A stretch of 5,943 nt of DNA from Candidatus Paceibacter sp. (GTDB lineage: Bacteria; Patescibacteriota; Minisyncoccia; UBA6257; GWB1-50-10), in NCBI GenBank assembly GCA_020724685.1, contig DYGP01000031.1:1026-6968 (forward strand), given 5' to 3'. Numbering within the stretch: position 1 is the first letter of the stretch; each line of letters starts with the position of its first letter. Of the stretch, positions 1-5,885 are shown one piece after another. The notes under the pieces are model-generated. The model worked only from the letters and a program-made list of their open reading frames with translations, was not told the origin of the DNA and ran no database searches. A program made the translations under genes and the position numbers.

Positions 1-272
1 TAGCGGTTTTTTTGCGCCTCGTTGAGTTTTTTCGTAAGTCGGGACTTTATTCTGTCAGCCTTCCCCTTTTTGATAATTTTGTTTTTTGAAATCTTATCCA
101 CCGTCTTATAAACGTCCGCAAGCGCCCGTTTCGCTTCCTCAAGATTCTTTTCTTTTACGAGTTTTGAGAAGCCCTTCACCGCGGATTTTATGCGCTGTTT
201 TCGCGCAATATTGCGCGAACGTCTCGTCTCGTTTTGTCTCAGTGCTTTTTGCGCTGATTTTGTTCTTGGCAT
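1..272 (-). CDS. rpsT: 30S ribosomal protein S20 (stop codon cut by window edge)
   Basis: Translating the minus strand from the ATG at 272-270 gives 90 residues beginning MPRTKSAQKALRQNE, with no stop before the window edge. The next codon begins TA and is probably a stop, since 90 residues is a full-length S20 (E. coli has 87). S20 is a primary 16S rRNA-binding protein of the small subunit. The protein is very basic and matches the family pattern: an N-terminal KSAQKALRQ segment, an RRSRNIARKQRIKSAVK helix (about 17-33), then YKTVDK (55-60) and a C-terminal KKGKADRIKSRLTKKLNE segment (68-85), equivalent to the E. coli HKNKAARHKANLT region. It is divergent from ruvA. No clear Shine-Dalgarno precedes the ATG. 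The assignment rests on whole-length family resemblance; the only doubt is the missing last base or bases. Confidence 0.95.
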   Translation of the reverse strand, partial: MPRTKSAQKALRQNETRRSRNIARKQRIKSAVKGFSKLVKEKNLEEAKRALADVYKTVDKISKNKIIKKGKADRIKSRLTKKLNEAQKNR

Positions 273-325
273 AATGAATGAATTCGCTGGTTCTTTGGTC
301 CGGAGATATACAAAAACTTCGCTTC

Positions 326-334
326 TATATATCA
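326..334 (-). promoter_or_regulatory. Putative extended -10 promoter element for rpsT
   Basis: On the minus strand, 334 to 326 reads TGATATATA, an extended -10 (TG-N-TATATA). Transcription would start near 318-319, giving a leader of about 46 bases before the rpsT ATG at 272. No good -35 hexamer lies at the expected distance. A second AT-rich stretch nearer the gene, TATATC at about 304-309, is an alternative. It resembles the ruvA element TGATATAAT but, unlike it, does not sit directly on the start codon. Confidence 0.35.
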
Positions 335-442
335 CTCTCGCCCTGCGTCGCCAGTAAAATCACTAGGAATGCTACCGTATTCTTGCTCGCGAGTCAACCC
401 CGCAACGAAAAAAGAAGAGGGTGTCCCGGGCTCGATATGCGG

Positions 443-451
443 TGATATAAT
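443..451 (+). promoter_or_regulatory. Extended -10 promoter element for ruvA, 8 bases before the ATG
   Basis: The bases TGATATAAT form a perfect extended -10 (TG-N-TATAAT). The spacer to the ruvA ATG is only GGAAAGAT. A start about 7 bases after the hexamer would fall at 457-460, so the transcript would be leaderless or nearly so. No -35 hexamer is recognisable at 423-428, which fits an extended -10 promoter. The same arrangement recurs before the genes at 1081 and 2447, which raises confidence. Confidence 0.6.
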
Positions 452-459
452 GGAAAGAT

Positions 460-1041
460 ATGATTCATTTTGTAAAAGGCGCGCTCCACTCGAAAAAGAG
501 GGAATACGCGGTTATCGAGGCGGCGGGAATCGGATTCAGGATTTTCATAAACCAGACAACGCACAAAAAACTCCCCGAAGCCGGGGAAGAAGCAACGCTT
601 TTCTGTTCCTTCCGCGCCCATGACGCGGCCGTCGAACTTTTCGGTTTTGCGGATGAGCCGTCGCTCAAACTCTTCGAGCTTTTGAACACGGTTTCCGGCG
701 TGGGACCCCGGAGCGCCCTTTCGATTCTCGACATCGACTCCGTCGAGAACATCACGGCAGGCATCCTTGAACGCCGCGCGGACCTTCTTGTCCAGGCGTC
801 GGGGATCGGAAAGAAAACCGCCGAGCGGATCGTTCTCGAACTCCATAACAAGATAGAGATTGAAGGAGCTCATGCGCTCGTAAATGCGATGGACGCGAAT
901 GTGGAAGCCGAAGAGGTTCTCGTCGGTCTCGGGTACGACAAGCGGGATGCCCGCGCCGCCGTCCGATCCCTCCCCTCCGAAACCTCCTCGCTCGAAGACA
1001 AATTGAAGGCGGCGCTTCGCACTCTCGGAAAAACGAAATAA
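460..1041 (+). CDS. ruvA: Holliday junction branch migration complex subunit RuvA
   Basis: The 193-residue product (E. coli RuvA 203) aligns along its whole length. RuvA tetramers bind four-way DNA junctions and load the RuvB motor in recombinational repair. Visible parts: the OB-fold domain I (about 1-63, with LPEAGEEA at 38-45 and ELFGF at 59-63); domain II with two helix-hairpin-helix motifs, VSGVGPRSALSIL (78-90) and ASGIGKKTAERIVLEL (113-128); and the RuvB-binding domain III (about 146-190, containing VLVGLGYDKRDARAAV). The domain II-III linker is short. The E. coli acidic pin residues E55-D56 align without gaps to D55-A56, so one acid is missing. Neither ruvB nor ruvC is in the window. 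The start is fixed by the MI...VKG family N-terminus and the promoter just upstream. The next gene starts 39 bases after the stop. Confidence 0.95.
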   Translation: MIHFVKGALHSKKREYAVIEAAGIGFRIFINQTTHKKLPEAGEEATLFCSFRAHDAAVELFGFADEPSLKLFELLNTVSGVGPRSALSILDIDSVENITAGILERRADLLVQASGIGKKTAERIVLELHNKIEIEGAHALVNAMDANVEAEEVLVGLGYDKRDARAAVRSLPSETSSLEDKLKAALRTLGKTK

Positions 1042-1063
1042 TTTTCAAAAAAGATGAAAAACC

Positions 1064-1072
1064 TGGTATCAT
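1064..1072 (+). promoter_or_regulatory. Extended -10 promoter element for the beta-CASP ribonuclease gene
   Basis: TGGTATCAT matches TG-N-TATAAT with one mismatch in the hexamer. The spacer GGAGCCGT (8 bases) leads directly to the ATG at 1081. A weak -35-like TTCAAA lies at 1044-1049 with a 17-base gap. The element lies between the ATG at 1054 and the ATG at 1081, which supports 1081 as the true start. GGAG at 1073-1076 could also serve as a Shine-Dalgarno if transcription began further upstream. Confidence 0.5.
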
Positions 1073-1080
1073 GGAGCCGT

Positions 1081-2439
1081 ATGAAACTCACATTTCACGG
1101 CGGCGCAAAAGCCGTCACGGGATCCAATTATCTCGTGAAATCGAAGAAGGCGACCATACTCGTCGACTGCGGACTTGAACAGGGGGGAGACGCGGCGGGA
1201 GAGACGAACTTCTCCGATTTTCCGTATGATCCGAAAAACATAGATGCGGTTTTTGTGACTCACGCGCACATCGATCACATCGGCATGATACCGAAGCTTG
1301 TCCGCAAGGGATTCAAAGGCACGATTGTTTCGACTCATCCGACAAAAGACCTCGCTGAACCGCTTCTTCTCGACGCGGAACATCTTCTCCGCGACGAAGC
1401 GGAGCGAAAAAAGAAAAACCCTCCCTACGAAAAGAAGCATATCGAAGCGGCGCTCTCGATGTGGCGTCCAGTCGAATATCATGAGCGGCATTCGGTGGGG
1501 GACCTGAGCGTCGAATTTTTCGACGCCGGGCACGTGCTCGGTTCGAGCTTTCTCGCGGTGAGGGATGAGGAGGGAAAAACAATCGTCTTTTCCGGCGATC
1601 TCGGGAGCGTTGATTCCCCTTTCATACGGGAAACGGAACTGATATGCGACGCCGATTATGTCCTCATCGAATCGACTTACGGAGGATCGGTGCACAAGGG
1701 AATCGACACGCGAAAATACATCCTCGAGGATATCATCGAAGATACGGCGAAACGCAAGGGAACGCTTCTCATTCCGGCCTTCTCGCTCGAACGGACGCAG
1801 GAAATGCTCTTTGAGTTGAACGAACTTATCGAGAAGGGAAAGGTGTGCAGGATGCCCGTGTTCGTGGACAGCCCGCTCGCGACGAAGATTACGGAAATAT
1901 ACCGGTCATATGCCGGCGACGAGCGGTATTTCAACAAGAAATCGATCTCGCTCGGAAAATCAGGGGACGACATATTCAATTTTCCCGGACTTCAGTTCAC
2001 CGCGTCGGAAAGGGAGTCGGTGAAGATTGAAAAAGCGCCGAACCCGAAAATCGTCATCGCGGGGTCCGGCATGTCGCAGGGAGGGCGCGTGATCATGCAT
2101 GAAAAACGGTATCTCTCCGACGAGCGCAACACGATATTGTTCATAGGGTTTCAGGCATCAGGATCCCTCGGGAGAGCGATCGCCGACGGCGCCGAAACCG
2201 TCACTATTTTCGGCGATGATGTTCCCGTGAAAGCGTCCGTGAAGGTGGTCGACGGGTATTCCGCCCATGCGGACCAGAAAAAACTTCTTGAATGGCTCGC
2301 GCCCGCTCGGTTTTCCGCGAAGAAAGTTTTCATCGTGCAGTGGGACGAAGATCAGGTGATAAAACTTTCGGAGAAGATAAGGGACGAGCTTGCGCTTTCC
2401 ACGCAAATCCCTTCGCGGGGCGATTCGGTGGTGTTATAA
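1081..2439 (+). CDS. Metallo-beta-lactamase / beta-CASP ribonuclease, CPSF-73-like
   Basis: The 452-residue product begins MKLTFHGGAKAVTGSNYLV, the usual start of bacterial CPSF-73/YSH1-like RNA-processing nucleases. These hydrolyse RNA with two zinc ions. Metal-site motifs are present: HAHIDH (61-66), the AGHVLGS histidine H151, and SGDLGS with D173. The beta-CASP part shows motif A, IESTYG with E197; VDSPLATKITEIY (262-274); SGMSQGGR (329-336); and motif B, YSAHADQ with H396. Motif C, normally VHGE, reads VQWDEDQ here (Q420-W421), so the histidine that binds the second zinc in CPSF-73 is absent. The length is typical of the family and the C-terminus ends as expected (IPSRGDSVVL). An upstream in-frame ATG at 1054 would add nine unrelated residues and run through the promoter, so I use 1081. 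RNA endo- or exonuclease action is inferred; the substrate is unknown. Confidence 0.93.
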   Translation: MKLTFHGGAKAVTGSNYLVKSKKATILVDCGLEQGGDAAGETNFSDFPYDPKNIDAVFVTHAHIDHIGMIPKLVRKGFKGTIVSTHPTKDLAEPLLLDAEHLLRDEAERKKKNPPYEKKHIEAALSMWRPVEYHERHSVGDLSVEFFDAGHVLGSSFLAVRDEEGKTIVFSGDLGSVDSPFIRETELICDADYVLIESTYGGSVHKGIDTRKYILEDIIEDTAKRKGTLLIPAFSLERTQEMLFELNELIEKGKVCRMPVFVDSPLATKITEIYRSYAGDERYFNKKSISLGKSGDDIFNFPGLQFTASERESVKIEKAPNPKIVIAGSGMSQGGRVIMHEKRYLSDERNTILFIGFQASGSLGRAIADGAETVTIFGDDVPVKASVKVVDGYSAHADQKKLLEWLAPARFSAKKVFIVQWDEDQVIKLSEKIRDELALSTQIPSRGDSVVL

Positions 2440-2440
2440 T
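2432..2440 (+). promoter_or_regulatory. Extended -10 element overlapping the stop codon of the preceding gene
   Basis: TGTTATAAT is a perfect TG-N-TATAAT extended -10. It spans the last codons and the TAA stop (2437-2439) of the beta-CASP gene. The spacer GGGAAT (6 bases) leads to the ATG at 2447, and a second in-frame ATG follows at 2453. No -35 is visible. It would give the LOG-like gene a separate, essentially leaderless transcript. Confidence 0.5.
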
Positions 2441-2446
2441 GGGAAT

Positions 2447-3064
2447 ATGCCTATGAAAAAGAAACGCGTTTTGCCGGAGGATTCCGGGCGAATGCATGCG
2501 CTCAAATATAAAATATGCGTCTCCGGTGCCGCGGAGACGGGGTTTTGCGCGGACGGATCCCACGAAAAAGCCGAACAGATAGGGCGCGAAATAGCGAAGC
2601 GCGGCATGGTGCTTGTGACGGGAGCGACGACGGGAATGCCGTATTGGTCCGCGAAAGGGGCAAAAATGGAGGGGGGGATTGTGATCGGACTCTCTCCGGC
2701 AGCCTCAAAACTCGCACACGTAAAGGCGTACCGCCTCCCGACTGATTATCACGATCTCATCATATACACCGGTTTCAATTATGCGGGGCGGAATCTTATC
2801 CTTACCCGGTCCGCCGACGCGATCATCACGATCTGCGGACGCATCGGCACCCTCAATGAGTTCACTATCGGGTTTGAGGACCAAAAACCCATGGGAGTGC
2901 TTGAGGGGACGGGAGGCATCGCCGACAAACTGAAAGAGATCGTCGAAGGATCGCATCGCGGACGGGGAAAAATCGTATATTCGAACGATCCGGCGGATCT
3001 CGTGGATAAAGTCATCAAACTCATTGAGGCGGAAGAGGAGAAAAACAACAAAGTCTCCCTTTGA
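2447..3064 (+). CDS. LOG/SLOG-family Rossmann-fold protein (TIGR00725-like)
   Basis: The 205-residue product has the LOG/SLOG nucleotide-binding layout. There is an N-terminal strand and loop, YKICVSGAAETG (21-32), a helix IGREIAKRG (45-53), and VLVTGATTG (55-63). A segment GRNLILTRSADAIITICG (114-131) leads into GRIGTLNEF (131-139). The last piece aligns to the PGGxGTxxE signature of LOG cytokinin-activating phosphoribohydrolases, but the first two positions are C130-G131 and the second glycine is R132. G134-T135 and E138 are kept; R115 is a candidate for the paired arginine. Family members are often misnamed lysine decarboxylases. Nucleotide or nucleotide-sugar binding is likely; hydrolysis of a nucleoside monophosphate is possible, but the real substrate is unknown. 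The start is 2447 or 2453. The next gene follows after four bases. Confidence 0.8.
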   Translation: MPMKKKRVLPEDSGRMHALKYKICVSGAAETGFCADGSHEKAEQIGREIAKRGMVLVTGATTGMPYWSAKGAKMEGGIVIGLSPAASKLAHVKAYRLPTDYHDLIIYTGFNYAGRNLILTRSADAIITICGRIGTLNEFTIGFEDQKPMGVLEGTGGIADKLKEIVEGSHRGRGKIVYSNDPADLVDKVIKLIEAEEEKNNKVSL

Positions 3065-3068
3065 TCAT

Positions 3069-3419
3069 ATGTTCGGAAAGATAAAAAAAGCGCTGACAGG
3101 AAAACCAAAGAGGAAAGCTCCGGGAAAGAAAAGCGCGGTGAAAAAATCTCCCGCGAAATCCCGCGCAAAGAAGGAAAAACAAATCGGGAAAGTAACGCAT
3201 TATTTCGGGAAGATAAAAGTTGCCGTCGTGAAATTCGGCGTGAATGTCCGTGTGGGGAAAAAAGTGCGATACGCGGGTGCGACGACCGGCTTCGACGATG
3301 TCCTTGCGTCGATCCAAAAAGACCACGTTCCGGCGAAAACCGCGAAAAAAGGAAGTTCCGTCGGCGTGAAAGTGAAAAAGAAAGTCAGAGTCGGCGATTG
3401 CGTATTCGAACGGAAATGA
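3069..3419 (+). CDS. Translation elongation factor-like protein: EF-Tu domain II-like barrel with lysine-rich N-terminal tail
   Basis: This 116-residue protein has two parts. Residues 1-37 are a basic, low-complexity tail rich in K, A, P and S, resembling histone H1-type tails. Residues 38-113 (from QIGKVTHYFGKIKVAVVKF to RVGDCVFE) resemble the small beta-barrel domain II of EF-Tu/IF2-type GTPases. Typical features are RVGKKVRYAG (61-70), TTGFDDVLASIQKDH (72-86) and a closing GSSVGVKVKKKVRVGD (95-110). Short proteins of this kind occur in archaea and Patescibacteria as translation elongation factor-like proteins. There is no GTPase domain, so it cannot act as a full factor; RNA or ribosome binding is an inference. 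A TTG at 3024 is an alternative start, overlapping the previous gene by 41 bases, but the ATG at 3069 fits better. No Shine-Dalgarno is visible, so translational coupling is likely. Confidence 0.72.
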   Translation: MFGKIKKALTGKPKRKAPGKKSAVKKSPAKSRAKKEKQIGKVTHYFGKIKVAVVKFGVNVRVGKKVRYAGATTGFDDVLASIQKDHVPAKTAKKGSSVGVKVKKKVRVGDCVFERK

Positions 3420-3420
3420 A

Positions 3421-4539
3421 ATGAACATCCGCCTCATACTTGGAGCGGGATTGCTCGCGGGAACCATCATAGGCGCGGGCATTTTTTCTCTTCCATACGT
3501 ATTCTCCGAGATAGGGGTCGTTTTCGGGATCGGATATCTCGTTTTTTTCGGATTTCTCTATGCCTTTCTCTACGGGATGTACGCATCCGTGCTCTCCTCC
3601 GAACGGGGATACCACGACCTTTTCTTTCTCGCAAAGAAATATCTCCCGAGATTCGCCGTGCCGATTGTGAAAGCGAACACGCTCTTTGGGGTTTTGTTCG
3701 CCCTCCTTGCGTATCTCGCTCTCATTCCGTCGTTTGTGTCTTTCGCTTCGGGAGTTGAAGGATGGTGGGTGATTGCGGTCTTTTGGGCGATTTGCTCCGC
3801 CTTCTTTTTTGTGAGAGCGGCTTTGCTCGGGTGGGCGGAATTTCTTGCGACCGCGAGCATCATATCGGCGGTCTTCTTCATTCTCTTTTTCGCCTTCCGT
3901 TCGGGATTCGATATGCCGGAGATGGCGTCTCCCGGGGCGCATATCGGCGCATTTCTCCTCCCTTTCGGTCCGATCCTCTTCTCCTTTTCCGGGCGTTCCG
4001 CGGTTGCGGGCGTCGTGCGCATTTGGAAGGAGGCGAGGAGGGAAAGGAGTCCGTTCAAACTCACAAGCGCGATCCGAATCGGTGTTTTCATTCCCGTCGT
4101 GACGTATATCGTCTTTGTTTTTGCGATTATATCGCTCAGCCCGATTTCCGTATCGGAGGATGCGTTGTCGGGACTCCTGTTCCTTCCTTTTTATGCGAAA
4201 ATCATACTTGGCGTCGTCGGATTTCTCACGCTTTGGACGTCGTATATCATGCTCGGGACGAACATAAAAGACATCCTTCTCTTTGATTCGCGTCTCCCGG
4301 CGATTTTTGCGTTCAGCATTCCTGCGGTGATTCCTCCAATCCTTTTCTTTTCGGGGTTCGACAGCTTTATGGAAGCCCTCTCCATAAGCGGCGGGATATT
4401 CGTCGCGGTCGAGGGCATTGTCATAACGTGGATATGGCTCCGTGCCTTTCCCCGGAATAGAAAACGCTGGTATGCCGCGATCCCGATCGCCGCATTCGTC
4501 ATTTCTTTCGTGTACACATGCTCGAAAATATTCGCATAG
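3421..4539 (+). CDS. Amino-acid permease of the APC superfamily (HAAAP/Trp-Tyr permease-like)
   Basis: The 372-residue protein is strongly hydrophobic, with about 10-11 predicted membrane helices. Its first helix carries GTIIGAGIFSLPYVFSEIG (14-32), the broken-helix substrate and ion site typical of aromatic amino-acid permeases and their eukaryotic SLC38-like relatives. A helix VI-type segment, FGPILFSFSGRSAV (182-195), follows, then the basic loop RIWKEARRERSPFK (200-213), which probably faces the cytoplasm. These features indicate a proton- or sodium-coupled amino-acid importer in the inner membrane, but substrate choice cannot be read from sequence. Uptake would suit an organism with few biosynthetic pathways. 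The ATG is one base after the previous stop, with only a weak GGAA before it. Its 3' end overlaps the next gene by 22 bases. The length is a little short of the usual ~400 residues. Confidence 0.82.
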   Translation: MNIRLILGAGLLAGTIIGAGIFSLPYVFSEIGVVFGIGYLVFFGFLYAFLYGMYASVLSSERGYHDLFFLAKKYLPRFAVPIVKANTLFGVLFALLAYLALIPSFVSFASGVEGWWVIAVFWAICSAFFFVRAALLGWAEFLATASIISAVFFILFFAFRSGFDMPEMASPGAHIGAFLLPFGPILFSFSGRSAVAGVVRIWKEARRERSPFKLTSAIRIGVFIPVVTYIVFVFAIISLSPISVSEDALSGLLFLPFYAKIILGVVGFLTLWTSYIMLGTNIKDILLFDSRLPAIFAFSIPAVIPPILFFSGFDSFMEALSISGGIFVAVEGIVITWIWLRAFPRNRKRWYAAIPIAAFVISFVYTCSKIFA

Positions 4540-5885
4540 GAAAATTCTCTTTCAGCGCGAGGGAAGCGCTCGTTTTTCTTTTCTTTTTTGCGCTTCCTCT
4601 CGGAACGAAAAAATTTCTTTTTCCTTTGGAAGGGAGGGGAATCACCTCTGAGGCTGACGGTGTCTTCCTTTTTTTAAATGACATATGGATACCAATCCTT
4701 GGAATCGTTTTATTCGCACTCATTCGCAAAAAAGTTCTTTCATGGATTCTTGAGAAAAAGATCGTTGTTATATCACTCTCATTTTTCCTTCTTATTGCGC
4801 TTTTCTCGGTATTCGTCTCTTCTCATACGGGGGTATCGATATATGCGTTTGTACGTCTCCTGTTGGGCGTGTTGCTTGGAATATTTGCGTGTACGCTCGT
4901 GCGCCACTCGGATCACTGTATCGCGGCGCTTGGCGTATTCGTGTCGGGCATCATTCAATCCATTGTCGGTATGGTTCAGTTTGCGACAGGGAAGAGTATC
5001 GGGATCAGGTATCTTGGCGAGGTCGTAGTGAACGAGACCACGCAATACGTTGCGCGCACATCCGTGGGAGATGCGCTTTTTCTTCGTGCATATGGGACGA
5101 TGCAGCACGCGAATATCCTCGCCGCATTTCTTCTTATCGCATTCGTATCCGGGACATTTCTTCTTGTGAAAAACTTTGCGGACGGGAAAAAAAATTACAA
5201 GAAAACCACCCTTCTTGCTGGCGGACTATTCATCATCGCGTGCGGTCTCACACTTACATTCTCTCGGTCTGGATGGATTGCGAGCGCGATCGCGCTCGCC
5301 GCGTTCGTCGGAATCCTTATATCTTCTTCCGGAAAGAAGGTCGTCGCTCTGAAGGTCGTGACAGTGCTTTTCTTTGTCGCGGTCGCGGTATATTCGATTT
5401 TCGGATGGGCGATTCTCCCGCGAGCGTCGTTCGAGAAAGACGAGCCGTCGGTAGAGCTTCGCGTCGATTACCTCTATCTTGGAAAGGAAATCGTGAGAGA
5501 GAATCCGATCGTGGGTGTGGGTATAGGAAACGAGATCCTGTACGCAAAAGAACATGGGTTATACGGCGCGTTCGGCATCATGAGACAGCAGGACTATCAG
5601 CCGGTGCACAATATGCCGCTCCTGATGCTTTCCGAAATAGGATTCGCTGGGAGCGTCCCGTTTGGCATCTTTCTTGCCGTGTTGCTTTCGTACGCGCTCC
5701 GGAACGTTCGAAAAGACATCTCCGTGGCGTGGGTGTTTTCCATGCTTGTGGGCTTCTTCGCGTTCAGCCTCGTGGACCATTTCTTTTGGACAATGCAGAG
5801 CGGCATTGCGATGTTTTGGGTCTTCGTCTTTCTCCTTCTTGCGCTTTCGGATAAGCACGGTAGAGTAAAGCACGAGCCCTCGTAG
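4518..5885 (+). CDS. O-antigen ligase / polymerase family membrane protein (Wzy_C-like)
   Basis: This 455-residue protein has roughly 11-12 hydrophobic helices and one large extracytoplasmic loop (about 301-370). It shows the family landmarks in order: RAYGTMQHANILAAFLL (190-206), LTFSRSGWIA (246-255), ENPIVGVGIGN (328-338), QPVHNMPLLMLSEIGFAG (361-378) and DHFFWTMQSG (420-429). H364 in the large loop corresponds to the histidine proposed as essential in WaaL ligases. The family joins or polymerises undecaprenyl-linked glycans. Which of the two it does, and onto what acceptor, cannot be told; in a monoderm or CPR cell the acceptor would not be classical lipid A. The ATG lies inside the permease gene with no Shine-Dalgarno, suggesting coupled translation. 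The last codons and the TAG stop lie inside the following tRNA gene. A 20-base palindrome lies within the gene. Confidence 0.85.
   Translation: MLENIRIGKFSFSAREALVFLFFFALPLGTKKFLFPLEGRGITSEADGVFLFLNDIWIPILGIVLFALIRKKVLSWILEKKIVVISLSFFLLIALFSVFVSSHTGVSIYAFVRLLLGVLLGIFACTLVRHSDHCIAALGVFVSGIIQSIVGMVQFATGKSIGIRYLGEVVVNETTQYVARTSVGDALFLRAYGTMQHANILAAFLLIAFVSGTFLLVKNFADGKKNYKKTTLLAGGLFIIACGLTLTFSRSGWIASAIALAAFVGILISSSGKKVVALKVVTVLFFVAVAVYSIFGWAILPRASFEKDEPSVELRVDYLYLGKEIVRENPIVGVGIGNEILYAKEHGLYGAFGIMRQQDYQPVHNMPLLMLSEIGFAGSVPFGIFLAVLLSYALRNVRKDISVAWVFSMLVGFFAFSLVDHFFWTMQSGIAMFWVFVFLLLALSDKHGRVKHEPS
5280..5299. repeat. 20-base perfect palindrome inside the O-antigen ligase gene
   Basis: GCGAGCGCGA is followed directly by its reverse complement TCGCGCTCGC, with GCGATCGC at the centre. 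It encodes part of the alanine-rich helix around residues 255-261. The symmetry stops at 5279/5300. It may be chance arising from repeated alanine and isoleucine codons, a protein-binding site or a hairpin. GCGATCGC also occurs at 2176-2183. Confidence 0.5.

Noticed and set aside
386..393. 8-base palindrome CTCGCGAG in the rpsT-ruvA intergenic region, as an operator
   Set aside because: It is too short, does not extend, and has no second copy near the promoters; it may be chance.
394..873. 159-codon open frame on the minus strand over ruvA
   Set aside because: It lies opposite a clear, full-length RuvA; the predicted protein has no recognisable domain and is a codon-bias shadow.
1054..1080. 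Upstream ATG as start of the beta-CASP gene
   Set aside because: It adds nine residues not typical of the family, and the stretch holds the extended -10; the family N-terminus MKLTFHGGA begins at 1081.
1042..1080. Intrinsic terminator between ruvA and the beta-CASP gene
   Set aside because: The gap is A-rich but has no GC-rich hairpin followed by a T run.
1069..1695. 208-codon minus-strand open frame over the beta-CASP gene
   Set aside because: It is opposite a well-supported gene with intact motifs and has no recognisable features of its own.
3024..3068. TTG start extending the EF-Tu-like protein upstream
   Set aside because: It would overlap the LOG-like gene by 41 bases and use a rare start; the ATG at 3069 is simpler, though the extension is basic like the tail and cannot be fully excluded.
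3385..3942. 185-codon minus-strand open frame, highly charged, over the permease gene
   Set aside because: The antisense of hydrophobic codons gives charged R/E/K-rich peptides; no domain is recognised.
4889..5854. 321-codon plus-strand open frame inside the O-antigen ligase gene
   Set aside because: It is long, but arginine/serine-rich with no family features. The overlapping frame has clear membrane helices and ligase motifs, so this is a +2/+3-frame shadow.
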